NCBI RefSeq assembly: GCF_008123425.1
Contig: NZ_VSSS01000016.1
Coordinates: forward strand, 161,013 to 225,012
DNA: 64,000 bases
DNA from: Bradyrhizobium rifense
GTDB lineage: Bacteria; Pseudomonadota; Alphaproteobacteria; Rhizobiales; Xanthobacteraceae
Reading direction: 5' to 3'
Positions 8,835 through 19,173 of the stretch are shown here, one piece after another (position 1 is the stretch's first letter; each line of letters starts with the position of its first letter). The position numbers were made by a program, and so were the translations under genes. The notes under the pieces were generated by a model. It was not told the DNA's origin, made no database searches, and saw nothing but the letters and a program-made list of their open reading frames with translations.

Positions 8835-10174
8835 GCCGGACAATGCGTATCCTTGCAAGCCTCGTCGTGATCGCCATCGTCGCGGTGGCGCTCGGCGTCT
8901 TCATCATCCGCGGGCCCGGTCCGCTCGATTTCGCCGGCGGCACCAAGGTGGCGCTGGCCGATTACCGTGCGGCCAAGCCTACGGGCGTGCCTGCCAAGCT
9001 CGAGAAGGCAAGCCTGGTCGAGCGCGGCGAATATCTGGCGAAGGCGGCCGACTGCATGGTCTGCCACACCAAGCCCGGCGAGAAGGACTATTCCGGCGGG
9101 CTCGGCTTCAAGCTGCCGTTCGGCACGCTCTATTCGACCAACATCACGCCGGACAAGGACACCGGCATCGGCAATTACAGCGACCAGGATTTTCTCAACG
9201 CGGTCCAGCGCGGCAAGCGTCATGATGGTGCCCGCCTCTATCCGGCGATGCCGTACACGTCCTACACCTATATGAGCGACGAAGACGTGCTGGCGGTGAA
9301 GGCCTATCTGTTCAGCCTGCCGGCGGTGCGCGCCAAGGCGCCCGAGAACACGCTGTCGTTTCCGTTCAACCAGCGCTGGGCGATGATCTTCTGGTCCGCC
9401 GTGTTCAATCCCGATACGCGCTTTGCGCCCGATAACTCGAAGAGCCCGGAGTGGAATCGCGGTGCGTATCTGGCGGAAGCGCTCGCCCATTGCGGCGAGT
9501 GCCATACGCCGCGCAATCTCGGCTTCGCGCTGGACAACCGCAAGAAGTTCGCGGGCGCCATCACGGCCGGCTGGCACGCCTTTAACATCTCCTCCGACAA
9601 GGCCACCGGCGTCGGCAACTGGAGCGACGCGGATCTGATCGCCTATCTGTCGCTCGGCCACGCGCCGGGCCATGGCTCGGCTTCGGGTCCGATGGGCGAA
9701 GCCGTCGACCACAGTTTCAGCCAGTTCGCGCCGGAGGACATCCGCAGCATCGTTGCTTACTTGCGCAGCGTGCCGCCAGTGCCCTCGCCCGACCTGCCGG
9801 CCACCACGGCGCCCGTCGCACCCGCCTCGCACAAGGACGGCGTCACGGCGGACGCGCGCGGCAAGAAGGTGTTCGCCAGCGCCTGCGCCAGCTGCCACGG
9901 CTGGAGCGGCGAGAGCCCGGTCTCGCCGATGGCGACGCTGACCGGCACCTGGGCCGTCAACGACCCCGCCGCCACCAACGTCGCGCAGATCGTGCTGTCA
10001 GGCACCAAACGTCACACGCCCGACGGCGCGCTCTCGATGCCGGCGTTCGGCAATGCCTATACCGACGACGAGATCGCCGCGGTGGCGAACTACGTAACGG
10101 CGCGGTTCGGGACGAAGGGTTCGAAGCTGACGGCGAAGGATGTGGCGGAGCTGCGGGAGCAGACGGCGGAGTAA
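8831..10174 (+). CDS. Membrane-anchored triheme cytochrome c of the molybdenum hydroxylase
   Basis: A 447-aa protein with an N-terminal membrane anchor (residues 6-26) and three CxxCH haem sites: CMVCH at residues 75-79, CGECH near 221 and CASCH near 353. This matches the triheme cytochrome subunits of membrane-bound alcohol and aldehyde dehydrogenases (AdhB-like). Its ATG overlaps the iorB stop by 4 bp, so it is the electron acceptor of the IorAB enzyme. It should pass electrons to ubiquinone or a terminal oxidase in the periplasm. No xdhC-like maturation gene follows in this window. Confidence 0.93.
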   Translation: MSRTMRILASLVVIAIVAVALGVFIIRGPGPLDFAGGTKVALADYRAAKPTGVPAKLEKASLVERGEYLAKAADCMVCHTKPGEKDYSGGLGFKLPFGTLYSTNITPDKDTGIGNYSDQDFLNAVQRGKRHDGARLYPAMPYTSYTYMSDEDVLAVKAYLFSLPAVRAKAPENTLSFPFNQRWAMIFWSAVFNPDTRFAPDNSKSPEWNRGAYLAEALAHCGECHTPRNLGFALDNRKKFAGAITAGWHAFNISSDKATGVGNWSDADLIAYLSLGHAPGHGSASGPMGEAVDHSFSQFAPEDIRSIVAYLRSVPPVPSPDLPATTAPVAPASHKDGVTADARGKKVFASACASCHGWSGESPVSPMATLTGTWAVNDPAATNVAQIVLSGTKRHTPDGALSMPAFGNAYTDDEIAAVANYVTARFGTKGSKLTAKDVAELREQTAE

Positions 10175-10217
10175 GCGCACGACGAGATTGACGCGCGATC
10201 GCGCATCAATCTCAACT

Positions 10218-10348
10218 GTCGTCCCGGACAAGCGAAGCGCAGATCCGGGACCCATACCCACAGGGAGTAGTTTGGCGAAGATTCGGAGTGGGAGGTTTGC
10301 CTCACACTGCTCCCTGTGGTTATGGGTCCCCGCGTTCGCGGGGATGAC
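10218..10348. repeat. Palindromic intergenic repeat B, long copy
   Basis: A long inverted repeat in the convergent gap between the cytochrome and cyclase genes. The arms GGGACCCATACCCACAGGGAG and CTCCCTGTGGTTATGGGTCCC flank a loop of about 45 bp, and the outside ends are GTCGTCCCGGACAAGCG and GCGGGGATGAC. Related pieces with the GTCCCGGAC...CCGGGAC core lie at 56501-56630 and 59753-59799. The element could serve as a bidirectional transcription barrier between convergent genes, but it lacks T-runs. Confidence 0.75.
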
Positions 10349-10427
10349 ATCGAGGGTGTGGCGCCGCTCTCAGCTCAGTCAATACATCGGCGCGGACGCC
10401 TCATTTGCCCGCGCCGATCTATCCCCG

Positions 10428-11525
10428 TCACGTCATCGCAATCGGGCAACCGTTGCTGCCCGTGGCGCCCTTGATCGGGGCGGGGGCGAAGCAATAGACG
10501 AACTGGTACTTCTTGTCGGCGATCAGATCGTCGAAAAAGAGGTTCTCGTGGTTGTGGATGCCGTGCTTGGTCTGCAGCTCGGCGTGAACCACGAACGCGA
10601 GTGACTTGTCGGGATTGGGCACCACCTCGACCGCCCAGGTGTCCGCGCCGGTCAGCGCGAGATCCTTTTCGATCACCCATTTCGCGGCATCGAGGCCGAT
10701 GCCCGGCTCGCCGCTGTTGAAGCGATCGTTGTTCTTCATCCACAGCGAGCCCCAGCCGGTGTGGAACATGATGGCGTCGCCCGGCTTGATGTCGCTCTCG
10801 GGAATGTTTTGCTTCGCCAGCGCGGCCTTGATATCGGCCGCGGAGATTTCCTGGCCGGCGTCCATCATCCCGCCCTTGAGCGCGACCATATCGACCAGAT
10901 GCGCGCGGGTGAACAGCGGCTTGAGCTTCTCGACGCCGAGCTTCTTCAGGCCGTAGGCATCACTGATCTCCTGGGCGGTGAAGCCGTTGTAGAACTTCAT
11001 CTCGTTCTTGTCGCCGTCGCGGCCCAGCTGAATACCGATATGGCCGAGGCCGTCGAACTGCGTGCCGGTCTGGCCGATCTCGGTGGTCAGGAATTCGTCG
11101 TGATAGACCATCTTGTTGTCGCCGAACGGGCCGCCGGTCGGGCTGCCGGGAATGCGCAGCGTGAAGGCGCGCGGACCGAACAACGGCATGCCACCTTCGT
11201 AGACGCGACCGATCTTGTAGATCTTGCCGTCCTTGATCCATTTCGCGGTGTCGAGAACTTTCTCCGGCGTGATGTGATTTGATGCGCCGCACTCGTCGTC
11301 CTTGCCCCATTTCGACGGCCACCACGGCTTGTCGGTGCCCTTGGGCATGGAGGTTGCAGTTTGCGCCTGGGCTTCGCTGATCGGTGCAAGGGAGAACTTG
11401 CCGTGCATCGAGCCGGCGAGCGCGGCTCCGGCAACGCCGGCGATGCCCGCGGTGCGGAGCAGGGTCCGGCGGTCCGTCGTGGAGCCGCCGCCGTCTTGAT
11501 CTACGTTATTGATCTCGTTAGACAT
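10428..11525 (-). CDS. Tat-exported cyclase family hydrolase (kynurenine formamidase-like)
   Basis: A 365-aa protein with a twin-arginine signal near residue 19 (RRTLLRTAGIAGVAGAAL). It belongs to the putative cyclase family, whose known members include kynurenine formamidase and other metal-dependent amide or lactone hydrolases. The metal-site motif HxGTHxDxPxH appears here as GTQFDGLGH, with Gln in place of one His. GDAIMFHTGWG is the second conserved block. The Shine-Dalgarno GGGAGGG sits a few bases upstream of ATG 11525. It is divergent from a CobW-type metallochaperone across 121 bp, which makes a shared metal-linked role conceivable. The substrate is unknown. Confidence 0.85.
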   Translation of the reverse strand: MSNEINNVDQDGGGSTTDRRTLLRTAGIAGVAGAALAGSMHGKFSLAPISEAQAQTATSMPKGTDKPWWPSKWGKDDECGASNHITPEKVLDTAKWIKDGKIYKIGRVYEGGMPLFGPRAFTLRIPGSPTGGPFGDNKMVYHDEFLTTEIGQTGTQFDGLGHIGIQLGRDGDKNEMKFYNGFTAQEISDAYGLKKLGVEKLKPLFTRAHLVDMVALKGGMMDAGQEISAADIKAALAKQNIPESDIKPGDAIMFHTGWGSLWMKNNDRFNSGEPGIGLDAAKWVIEKDLALTGADTWAVEVVPNPDKSLAFVVHAELQTKHGIHNHENLFFDDLIADKKYQFVYCFAPAPIKGATGSNGCPIAMT

Positions 11526-11646
11526 TGCACCCTCCCAGGTTGTGGTCAGACTATAATCTGACTCTGAAATTGTTTCCGCCAGCCTCCTCCTCCGCTACGC
11601 TGTTGTCCAGCGGCAAAAATAAGACAGTCGACGCGAGAGCTTTCCC

Positions 11647-12708
11647 ATGAGTTTGTTTGAAAGCGACAAATCCGCGCAGCGGCTACCGGTGTCGCTGATC
11701 ACCGGCTTTCTCGGCAGCGGCAAGACCACGTTGCTCAATCGCCTGCTGCGCCACGACGACATGACGGACAGCGCCGTCATCATCAACGAGTACGGCGAAG
11801 TCAGCTTCGATCATTTGCTGGTCGAGCGCGTCGATGGCGAGGTTGCCGTGCTCGCAAGCGGCTGCATCTGCTGCACCATCCGCAGCGACCTGGAGCAGAC
11901 GCTGCGAGATCTTCTGGTGAAGCGGGACCGCGGCGAGATTCCGCCGTTCCGCCGCATCCTGGTCGAGACCACGGGGCTCGCCGATCCCGCGCCGATCGTG
12001 CAGCTGCTGCTCAACAACCCGCTCGTCTCGCACTTCCTGCGGCTCGACACGATCGTGACCACGGTCGACGCGGTCAACGCACCGCATCAGCTCGATCGTC
12101 AATACGAGGCGGTGAAGCAGGTCGCGCTTGCGGACCGCCTGCTGGTCACCAAGCGCGACCTGGTCGAGGACGTCGGCGCGCTGGAGCAGCGTTTACGCCA
12201 GCTCAATCCCGGCGCGAATATCGAAGCCGTCGATCACGGCGAGATCGATCCGGCAAACCTGTTCGGCGCCGGCCTGATCGATCCCGAGAAGAAAAGGATC
12301 GACGTCGCACGCTGGCTCAACGAGCACGCCTTCACCGGGCCGCACGCACATGCCGGCCATTCGCATCACGATCATCACGCGCCCCATGACCATCATGATC
12401 ATGACGCGTCCATCATCAGCTTCATGCTGGCATTCGACGAACCGCTCGACTGGATGGCCGTGACCCACTGGCTCGCACACTTGCGCAACGCGCGCGGTGC
12501 GGATCTGTTGCGGGTGAAGGGGATTCTCAATCTTCAGGGCGAGCCGGCGCCCATCGTGATCCACGGCGTGCACCATGTCTTCCATCCGCCGGTGGCGCTG
12601 AGCGGCTGGCCCGACAACGATCGCCGCTCGCGCATTGTCTTCATCACGCGCGGGATTTCGCGCGCGGATGTGCTGGGCCTCTGGCAGGCGGTTCGCGCCG
12701 CGGCGTGA
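11647..12708 (+). CDS. CobW/COG0523 family GTPase metallochaperone
   Basis: A 353-aa G3E GTPase. The P-loop GFLGSGKTTLLN lies at about residues 20-31, the family metal-binding CxCC appears as GCICCTI near residue 75, and DTIVTTVDAVN follows. A histidine-rich insert at about 232-254 (HAHAGHSHHDHHAPHDHH) separates the GTPase from the C-terminal CobW domain. COG0523 proteins deliver Zn, Co or other metals to client enzymes; the His-rich loop suits zinc or nickel/cobalt handling. It is divergent from the cyclase-family gene. No Zur-like operator could be recognised in the 121-bp gap. Confidence 0.9.
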   Translation: MSLFESDKSAQRLPVSLITGFLGSGKTTLLNRLLRHDDMTDSAVIINEYGEVSFDHLLVERVDGEVAVLASGCICCTIRSDLEQTLRDLLVKRDRGEIPPFRRILVETTGLADPAPIVQLLLNNPLVSHFLRLDTIVTTVDAVNAPHQLDRQYEAVKQVALADRLLVTKRDLVEDVGALEQRLRQLNPGANIEAVDHGEIDPANLFGAGLIDPEKKRIDVARWLNEHAFTGPHAHAGHSHHDHHAPHDHHDHDASIISFMLAFDEPLDWMAVTHWLAHLRNARGADLLRVKGILNLQGEPAPIVIHGVHHVFHPPVALSGWPDNDRRSRIVFITRGISRADVLGLWQAVRAAA

Positions 12709-12730
12709 CATGCGTCGAAATGAGGCGACG

Positions 12731-12885
12731 CTGCCCCTTCTCCCCTTGCGGGAGAAGGTGGCGCGAAGCGCCGGATGAGGGGTTGTCTCCGCGAATTCAA
12801 ATGCGAGAGGCTCACGCGCGGATAGAACCCCTCACCCGTCTCGCCGCTTCGCGGCGAGCCATCCTCTCCCACAAGGCGCGAGGGT
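12731..12885. repeat. Palindromic intergenic repeat A, copy 2
   Basis: The element lies between the convergent CobW and YmdB-type genes. The left half has CTTCTCCCCTTGCGGGAGAAG followed by GATGAGGGGTTG. The right half has AACCCCTCACCC followed by a CTCGCCGCTTCGCGGCGAG hairpin and a decayed CTCTCCCACAAGGCGCGAGGG. It shares the core GGTGAGGGG / CCCCTCACC with the other A copies. Confidence 0.78.
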
Positions 12886-12907
12886 GCACCGTCAGCGCTG
12901 CGAGATT

Positions 12908-13732
12908 TCAGCTCAACCAGAATTTCGGCGTCGCCGGCTCCAGCCGGCCGCCCGCACGCACCGGCGCGATCCGCAGTGCGAGACCCGTCGCGTCATCCGT
13001 CTCCACTGCGACGCCGCTGAGCGTCGCCACGCCCGCCGCCGGCTCGAAGCGGCCCGACGGAATCCCCGACGTGAACCGACGCAGCGGCTCTTCCTTCTGC
13101 ATGCCGATGATGGAGTCGTAGTCGCCGGTCATGCCGGCGTCGGTCATGTAGGCGGTGCCGCCGGTGAGGATCTGATGATCGGCGGTCGGCACATGGGTGT
13201 GCGTGCCGACGACGAGGCTGGCGCGGCCGTCGCAGAAGAAGCCGATGCCCTGCTTCTCGCTGGTCGCCTCGCAATGGAAGTCGACCACGATGGCGTCGGC
13301 GGCAACGCCGAGCGGACAGGCGCCGAGCTCGCGCTCGAGTGCGGCGAAGGGATCGTCGAACGGGGTCATGAAGACGCGGCCCAGCGCGTTGACGACGAGC
13401 GCGTGCTTGCCGTTCTTGGTCTCGACCAGGGCGGCGCCGCGACCGGGCGTGCCGCGCGGATAGTTCGCCGGTCGCACCAGGCGCTCGGCGCGCTCGATGA
13501 AGACGAGCGCCTCGCGCTGGTCCCAGGAGTGATTGCCGAGCGTCACCGCATCGGCGCCGGCATCGAGAAATTCCTGATAGATCGCTTCCGTGATGCCGAA
13601 GCCTCCGGCCGAATTCTCGCCGTTGACGACGACGAAATCGAGCGACCAGTCCTTGACCATGCCGGGCAGATATTCGGCGATGGCGTTGCGGCCGCTACGG
13701 CCGACGACATCACCCACGAAGAGAATGCGCAA
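12908..13732 (-). CDS. YmdB/TIGR00282-family metallophosphoesterase
   Basis: Calcineurin-like phosphoesterase of about 274 aa. The N-terminus LRILFVGDVVGRSGR holds the first metal-binding Asp. VNGENSAGGFG, TLGNHSWDQ and VVDFHCEATSEK carry further metal ligands, and GTHTHVPTADHQIL is the signature near the end. Relatives hydrolyse 2',3'-cyclic nucleotides. The frame opens at TTG 13753, but TTG 13732 is better placed because GGAG lies 8 bp upstream. The gene overlaps the end of the 5-FCL gene by about 20 bp, so they are co-transcribed. Confidence 0.9.
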   Translation of the reverse strand: MRILFVGDVVGRSGRNAIAEYLPGMVKDWSLDFVVVNGENSAGGFGITEAIYQEFLDAGADAVTLGNHSWDQREALVFIERAERLVRPANYPRGTPGRGAALVETKNGKHALVVNALGRVFMTPFDDPFAALERELGACPLGVAADAIVVDFHCEATSEKQGIGFFCDGRASLVVGTHTHVPTADHQILTGGTAYMTDAGMTGDYDSIIGMQKEEPLRRFTSGIPSGRFEPAAGVATLSGVAVETDDATGLALRIAPVRAGGRLEPATPKFWLS

Positions 13733-14306
13733 CTTCAGAACTCCGGAAATCAAACACGTCCGATTCCGTTAGCACATAATCCAGCGCCACGTCGTGGGCC
13801 AGTGCCGGAACCGCCTTGATCTCCTGCGCTGCAAAAGCGAGCCCGATGCCGACGATCTGCTTGGTCTTGCGGAGGTGCGCGAAGGTGTGGTCGTAGTGCC
13901 CCGCACCATAGCCGATGCGATGGCCGAGACGGTCGAAGGCGGCGAGCGGCGTCAGCATGATGTCGGGGATAACCTCGGCCGCGGCCGGCGACGGCTCCGG
14001 AATGCCGAGCGGGCCGAGCATCAGGCGGTCGTTCGGATGGAAGATGCGGAAGACCAGCGCCTGGCCGCGTGCGGTGACGCAGGGCAGCGCGAGTTTCGCG
14101 CCCTCCTCGGCGAGCTTCTTGAGCAGCGGCATCGGATCGATCTCGCTGCGGATCGGAGAGTAGCCGGAGACGATGCTGCCGGGCAGCAGCGTGAACGGCA
14201 GCCCGCGCTTGGCAAGTTTTGCAGCGGCCGCGATGCGTTTCTTTTCGCTCAGCGCGTCGCGCGCCGCGAGGGCTTTGGCGCGGAGTTCGGATTTGGTGTT
14301 GGTCAT
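13710..14306 (-). CDS. 5-formyltetrahydrofolate cyclo-ligase
   Basis: Protein of about 198 aa from ATG 14306 (MTNTKSELRAKALAARDALS); the frame is open to 14360, but those codons fall in a repeat. Conserved blocks are SGYSPIRSEIDPMPLL and the C-terminal GRG-type loop, seen here as DRLGHRIGYGAGHYDHTF, which binds ATP and folate. The enzyme makes 5,10-methenyl-THF from 5-formyl-THF with ATP. It follows the 6S RNA gene on the same strand, the same order as ssrS-ygfA in other proteobacteria. Both could share a transcript, and read-through from 6S may set its expression. Confidence 0.93.
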   Translation of the reverse strand: MTNTKSELRAKALAARDALSEKKRIAAAAKLAKRGLPFTLLPGSIVSGYSPIRSEIDPMPLLKKLAEEGAKLALPCVTARGQALVFRIFHPNDRLMLGPLGIPEPSPAAAEVIPDIMLTPLAAFDRLGHRIGYGAGHYDHTFAHLRKTKQIVGIGLAFAAQEIKAVPALAHDVALDYVLTESDVFDFRSSEVAHSLRG

Positions 14307-14539
14307 GTGCTTCGGTCCCGAGGCAGACCTGTCTGCCGTCATCACCCGCCTTGTACGCACTTGCGCACTGGAGCGGGAGATCCAGTATTCCAGAGACGCC
14401 AGTGCTTGAACCTTGACGCCGCGGCGTACTGGGTGCCCCGGTCCTCCGTGCGCAAGTGCGCACTAGGGGGCATGACACCGAGACTGAACCGCCAGCGTGT
14501 CGGGGACGCAATTTCAACAAGCACAAACCAAGCAAGCAA
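14307..14539. other. Gap between 5-FCL gene and 6S RNA
   Basis: This stretch holds the inverted repeat D (14336-14476). I see no other gene and no clear intrinsic terminator for the 6S RNA. The possible N-terminal extension of the 5-FCL reading frame falls inside it and is rejected. Confidence 0.5.
14336..14476. repeat. Inverted repeat D
   Basis: Ends ACGCACTTGCGCACTGGAGC and CCTCCGTGCGCAAGTGCGCA are inverted with respect to each other. The interior includes GGAGATCCAGTATTCCAGAG. I recall this as another widespread Bradyrhizobium intergenic element; it is the only copy I see in this window. It lies between the 6S RNA and the 5-FCL start. Confidence 0.65.
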
Positions 14540-14712
14540 AAGTGCGAAGCCGCAGACGCCGTTGAAGCGCTCGATCCCGGAGTTCCCTACGAAAGTAGGT
14601 GGGCACCATATGTCCGGGCCCACGGGCCCGGCCAGGGACAGTTCCCTAAAGGATCGATAAGGCCCCGGGGATATATGGCTCCTGACGCGCGTAGCAGCCT
14701 CGCCTGGCCAAT
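14540..14712 (-). ncRNA. ssrS: 6S RNA (SsrS), RNA polymerase regulator
   Basis: Position and fold both point to 6S RNA. It lies between zapA and the 5-FCL gene, the usual proteobacterial location. On the minus strand the 5' segment GCGAGGCTGC (14703-14694) pairs over 10 bp, including two G-U pairs, with GCGGCTTCGC (14553-14544), closing a long hairpin of about 160 nt. Inside are a second ACGC/GCGT pairing, AUCCC/GGGAU around a central bubble, a CCTAC-TTTC-GTAGG hairpin on the 3' side of the bubble, and the apical CCGGGCCC / GGGCCCGG stem. 6S RNA mimics an open promoter and sequesters the housekeeping holoenzyme. Exact ends are estimated. Confidence 0.8.
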
Positions 14713-14775
14713 GTAACAACGATACTGACGAATCACCAGCCCGGCGAAGCGGGTGCTGGGAAAGTGCTCGGCCTG

Positions 14776-14889
14776 CATGGTTCGAGACGCCCGCTTAGGG
14801 CGGGCTCCTCACCATGAGGGTCCAAGATATCGCCGCGAAGCACGACCTCATCCTGAGGAGCCCGCCAAAGCGGGCGTCTCGAAGGATGG
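14776..14889. repeat. Palindromic intergenic repeat C, copy 1
   Basis: Outer arms TTCGAGACGCCCGCTT and AAGCGGGCGTCTCGAA are perfect inverted copies. Inner arms CTCCTCACCATGAGG and CCTCATCCTGAGGAG complete the structure. Related elements lie at 44560-44690 and 45735-45845. This copy separates zapA from the 6S RNA. Confidence 0.8.
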
Positions 14890-14907
14890 CCGCAAGCACG
14901 CACACCG

Positions 14908-15291
14908 TCAGCCGATCGCGATCCCGTTGCCGACGGTCCGGTTCAGGACCTGGGTCGACTTCTCGATGCGCTCGGCGGCGGCGTTCAGCGCGTTGACCAC
15001 GGCGGTCTGGGTCATCCGGGCGCGCTCGACGGCGGCGTTGCGGAAATCCCGCAGTTCGGTCAGCTCCTGCTCCATGGTGCGGATGCGGTTGCCGGCGTCG
15101 ATCAGCTCGTCGCAGACGGTCAGCGCCGCCATCACGGTGAGGCGCGCATCACCGATCTCGCCGAATTTTCCGCGCAGCGACTGAATCCGCGTCTCCAGGC
15201 CCTCGGCGAGCTTCAACAGCCGCACCTCCTGGCCCTCCTCGCAGGCCATGCGGTATTGGCGGGCGTTGATGGTGACGTTGATGTGGCTCAT
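14908..15291 (-). CDS. zapA: Cell division protein ZapA
   Basis: A 127-aa protein with the ZapA signature MSHINVTINARQYRMACEEG, then the helical region (LAEGLETRIQSL) and the C-terminal coiled coil. ZapA bundles FtsZ filaments at the division site. Its ATG overlaps the stop of the DUF4164 gene upstream (ATGA, 15288-15291), so the two are coupled. Downstream on the same strand lie 6S RNA and the 5-FCL gene, the conserved zapA-ssrS-5-FCL order. Confidence 0.93.
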   Translation of the reverse strand: MSHINVTINARQYRMACEEGQEVRLLKLAEGLETRIQSLRGKFGEIGDARLTVMAALTVCDELIDAGNRIRTMEQELTELRDFRNAAVERARMTQTAVVNALNAAAERIEKSTQVLNRTVGNGIAIG

Positions 15292-15608
15292 CCATCCTCT
15301 CCGGTATCGAGCACCGAGCGTATCGTGACGATCGCGGAATCCAGCCGATCGGAGATCTCGCGGTTGGTGCGCTCGAGCTTGCGCGCCTTCACCAATGCGC
15401 CGTCGAGCTCGTCGGCAAGCCGCGAACGATCCGCGCCCAGCGCCTGGATTCGCGTCGCGAGCTCGTTCTCGTCGCGGTCAGCATCGCGCCTTCGCTCGAC
15501 CGCGCTTTCGAGCGCGTCGAGCGCCGCCGTGAGCCTGCGGGTCGCGATCTCGATCTCGACGGCAGAGGACTCCGTCATGGCGGAACTGTTGGAAACGCGA
15601 TCGTTCAT
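15288..15608 (-). CDS. DUF4164 coiled-coil protein upstream of zapA
   Basis: About 106 aa from ATG 15608 (MNDRVSNSS); another ATG lies at 15578. The frame is open to 15689, but that stretch looks non-coding. The product is one long predicted coiled coil (EIATRRLTAALDALESAVER, later LVKARKLERTNREISDRLDS) with no catalytic motif. DUF4164 genes are usually coupled to zapA in Hyphomicrobiales, as here by a 4-bp overlap, so a ZapB-like helper role in division is a reasonable inference. It has not been shown from sequence. Confidence 0.82.
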   Translation of the reverse strand: MNDRVSNSSAMTESSAVEIEIATRRLTAALDALESAVERRRDADRDENELATRIQALGADRSRLADELDGALVKARKLERTNREISDRLDSAIVTIRSVLDTGEDG

Positions 15609-15723
15609 GCAGTCAGCGGCGAACCTGTGGGCCTTGCCCGTGGCCTTTGCATCGGGGCTTGCCGGCCGGCAAAAGACTCGGTTCGGCAAACGGTTAGAAG
15701 CAGAAATTTACGTGGCAAGCTAG

Positions 15724-15999
15724 CGGAGCGCAACGCCGCCGCGAAACTATGCACTGCTAGATCGGGATGGGATTCATCCCGATCCAGCAGCTCCTCTTGG
15801 GCATGATCTCGCCGGAAAACCGACTCGCCACTTTTCCGGATCATGCCGTAAGCAACTTTTACGGCCAAACCGGCGTTTGATTGCCTTGGCCTGCCGGAAC
15901 CGAGATGCTATCCCAGCCCCGACTTTCAGTGGCCGAAAGGCTCCCTTCCGCGCGGGCGCAGTTCGCCGCCAAGCGCCTCATTTCAGACGGATTTCAGAC
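15724..15999. other. Divergent gap between DUF4164 and transketolase genes
   Basis: This gap should contain both outward promoters. It holds a perfect 10-bp hairpin, GATCGGGATG / CATCCCGATC (15760-15784), and repeat E (15801-15846). The tkt frame is open through part of it but looks non-coding. No operator could be named. Confidence 0.5.
15801..15846. repeat. Short palindromic repeat E, copy 1
   Basis: An inverted repeat, GCATGATC...GGAAAA facing CTTTTCCGGATCATGC. A second copy is at 57092-57138. Both lie in intergenic DNA close to a gene end or start. Confidence 0.75.
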
Positions 16000-17985
<1,986 letters not shown>

Positions 17986-18155
17986 GAGTTGAGCTTGCCA
18001 AAAAAAAGGACTACGTAATCTCTCATATGATCAAGCACCGCCCGGCTGAACCGGGCGTCCGCCCCTAAAAAACCCTCGCAGGCGCGTACAGCGCGTTGTG
18101 CGGGAAGACTAGGCGTTATCGAGCCCGTCATTGAACGGTCATAAGGAGATGGAAC

Positions 18156-19163
18156 ATGGCAGTCCGCGTCGGAATTAACGGTTTTGGCCGCATCGGCCGC
18201 AACATCCTGCGGGCTATCGCCGAGTCCGGCCGCAAGGACATCGAGGTCGTCGGCATCAACGACCTCGGCCCGGTCGAGACCAACGCCCATCTCCTCCGTT
18301 TCGACAGCGTCCATGGCCGCTTCCCCGGCACCGTCACCGTCGACGGCGACTCGATCAGCCTCGGCAACGGCAAGATCAAGGTGACCGCCGAGCGCGATCC
18401 CTCAAAACTGCCCTGGAAGGATCTCGGCGTCGACATCGCGATGGAATGCACCGGCATCTTCACCGCGAAGGACAAGGCCTCCGCGCATCTGACCGCCGGC
18501 GCCAAGCGCGTGCTGGTCTCCGCGCCGGCCGACGGCGCCGATGCCACCATCGTCTACGGCGTCAACCACGACACGCTGACCAAGGACCACATGGTGGTCT
18601 CCAACGGCTCCTGCACCACCAATTGCCTGGCGCCGGTCGCCAAGGTGCTGAACGACCTCGTCGGCATCGAGACCGGCTTCATGACCACGATCCACGCCTA
18701 CACCGGCGACCAGCCGACGCTGGACACGCTGCACAAGGATCTCTATCGCGGCCGTGCGGCGGCGATGTCGATGATCCCGACCTCGACCGGTGCCGCCAAG
18801 GCGATCGGCCTGGTGCTGCCCGAGCTGAAGGGCAAGCTCGACGGCGTCTCGATCCGCGTGCCGTCGCCGAACGTCTCGGTCATCGACCTCAAGATCGTCG
18901 CCAAGCGCGCCACCGACGCCAAGGAAATCAACGCGGCGATGAAGCGCGCCTCCGAGCAGCAGCTCAAGGGCATTCTCGGCTACACCAATCAGCCGAACGT
19001 CTCGATCGACTTCAACCACGACCCGCACTCCTCGACCTTCCACGAGGACCAGACCAAGGTGCAGAACGGCACGCTGGTGCGCGTGATGGCCTGGTACGAC
19101 AACGAGTGGGGTTTCTCGAACCGCATGGCGGACACCGCCGTTGCGTTCGCGAAGGTGATCTAA
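18156..19163 (+). CDS. gap: Type I glyceraldehyde-3-phosphate dehydrogenase
   Basis: A 335-aa protein of standard length. The Rossmann start is [18 protein letters not shown], the active-site Cys is in [15 protein letters not shown], and the phosphate-binding loop is in STGAAKAIG. It oxidises glyceraldehyde-3-phosphate, or runs in reverse during gluconeogenesis or carbon fixation. AAGGAGATGGAAC just before ATG 18156 is a strong ribosome binding site. The 170-bp leader after tkt has a GC-rich hairpin (CGCCCGG / CCGGGCG) near 18040 but no T-run, so I do not call a terminator. A small gene and pgk follow on the same strand. Confidence 0.97.
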   Translation: MAVRVGINGFGRIGRNILRAIAESGRKDIEVVGINDLGPVETNAHLLRFDSVHGRFPGTVTVDGDSISLGNGKIKVTAERDPSKLPWKDLGVDIAMECTGIFTAKDKASAHLTAGAKRVLVSAPADGADATIVYGVNHDTLTKDHMVVSNGSCTTNCLAPVAKVLNDLVGIETGFMTTIHAYTGDQPTLDTLHKDLYRGRAAAMSMIPTSTGAAKAIGLVLPELKGKLDGVSIRVPSPNVSVIDLKIVAKRATDAKEINAAMKRASEQQLKGILGYTNQPNVSIDFNHDPHSSTFHEDQTKVQNGTLVRVMAWYDNEWGFSNRMADTAVAFAKVI

Positions 19164-19173
19164 GGGGAGCGTT

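Noticed and set aside
15877..15999. N-terminal extension of transketolase
   Set aside because: Family N-terminus begins at ATG 16000; the upstream codons lie just beyond repeat E in DNA that looks non-coding.
18030..18090. Terminator or riboswitch between tkt and gap
   Set aside because: A GC-rich hairpin exists but without a T-run, and no known aptamer pattern could be recognised.
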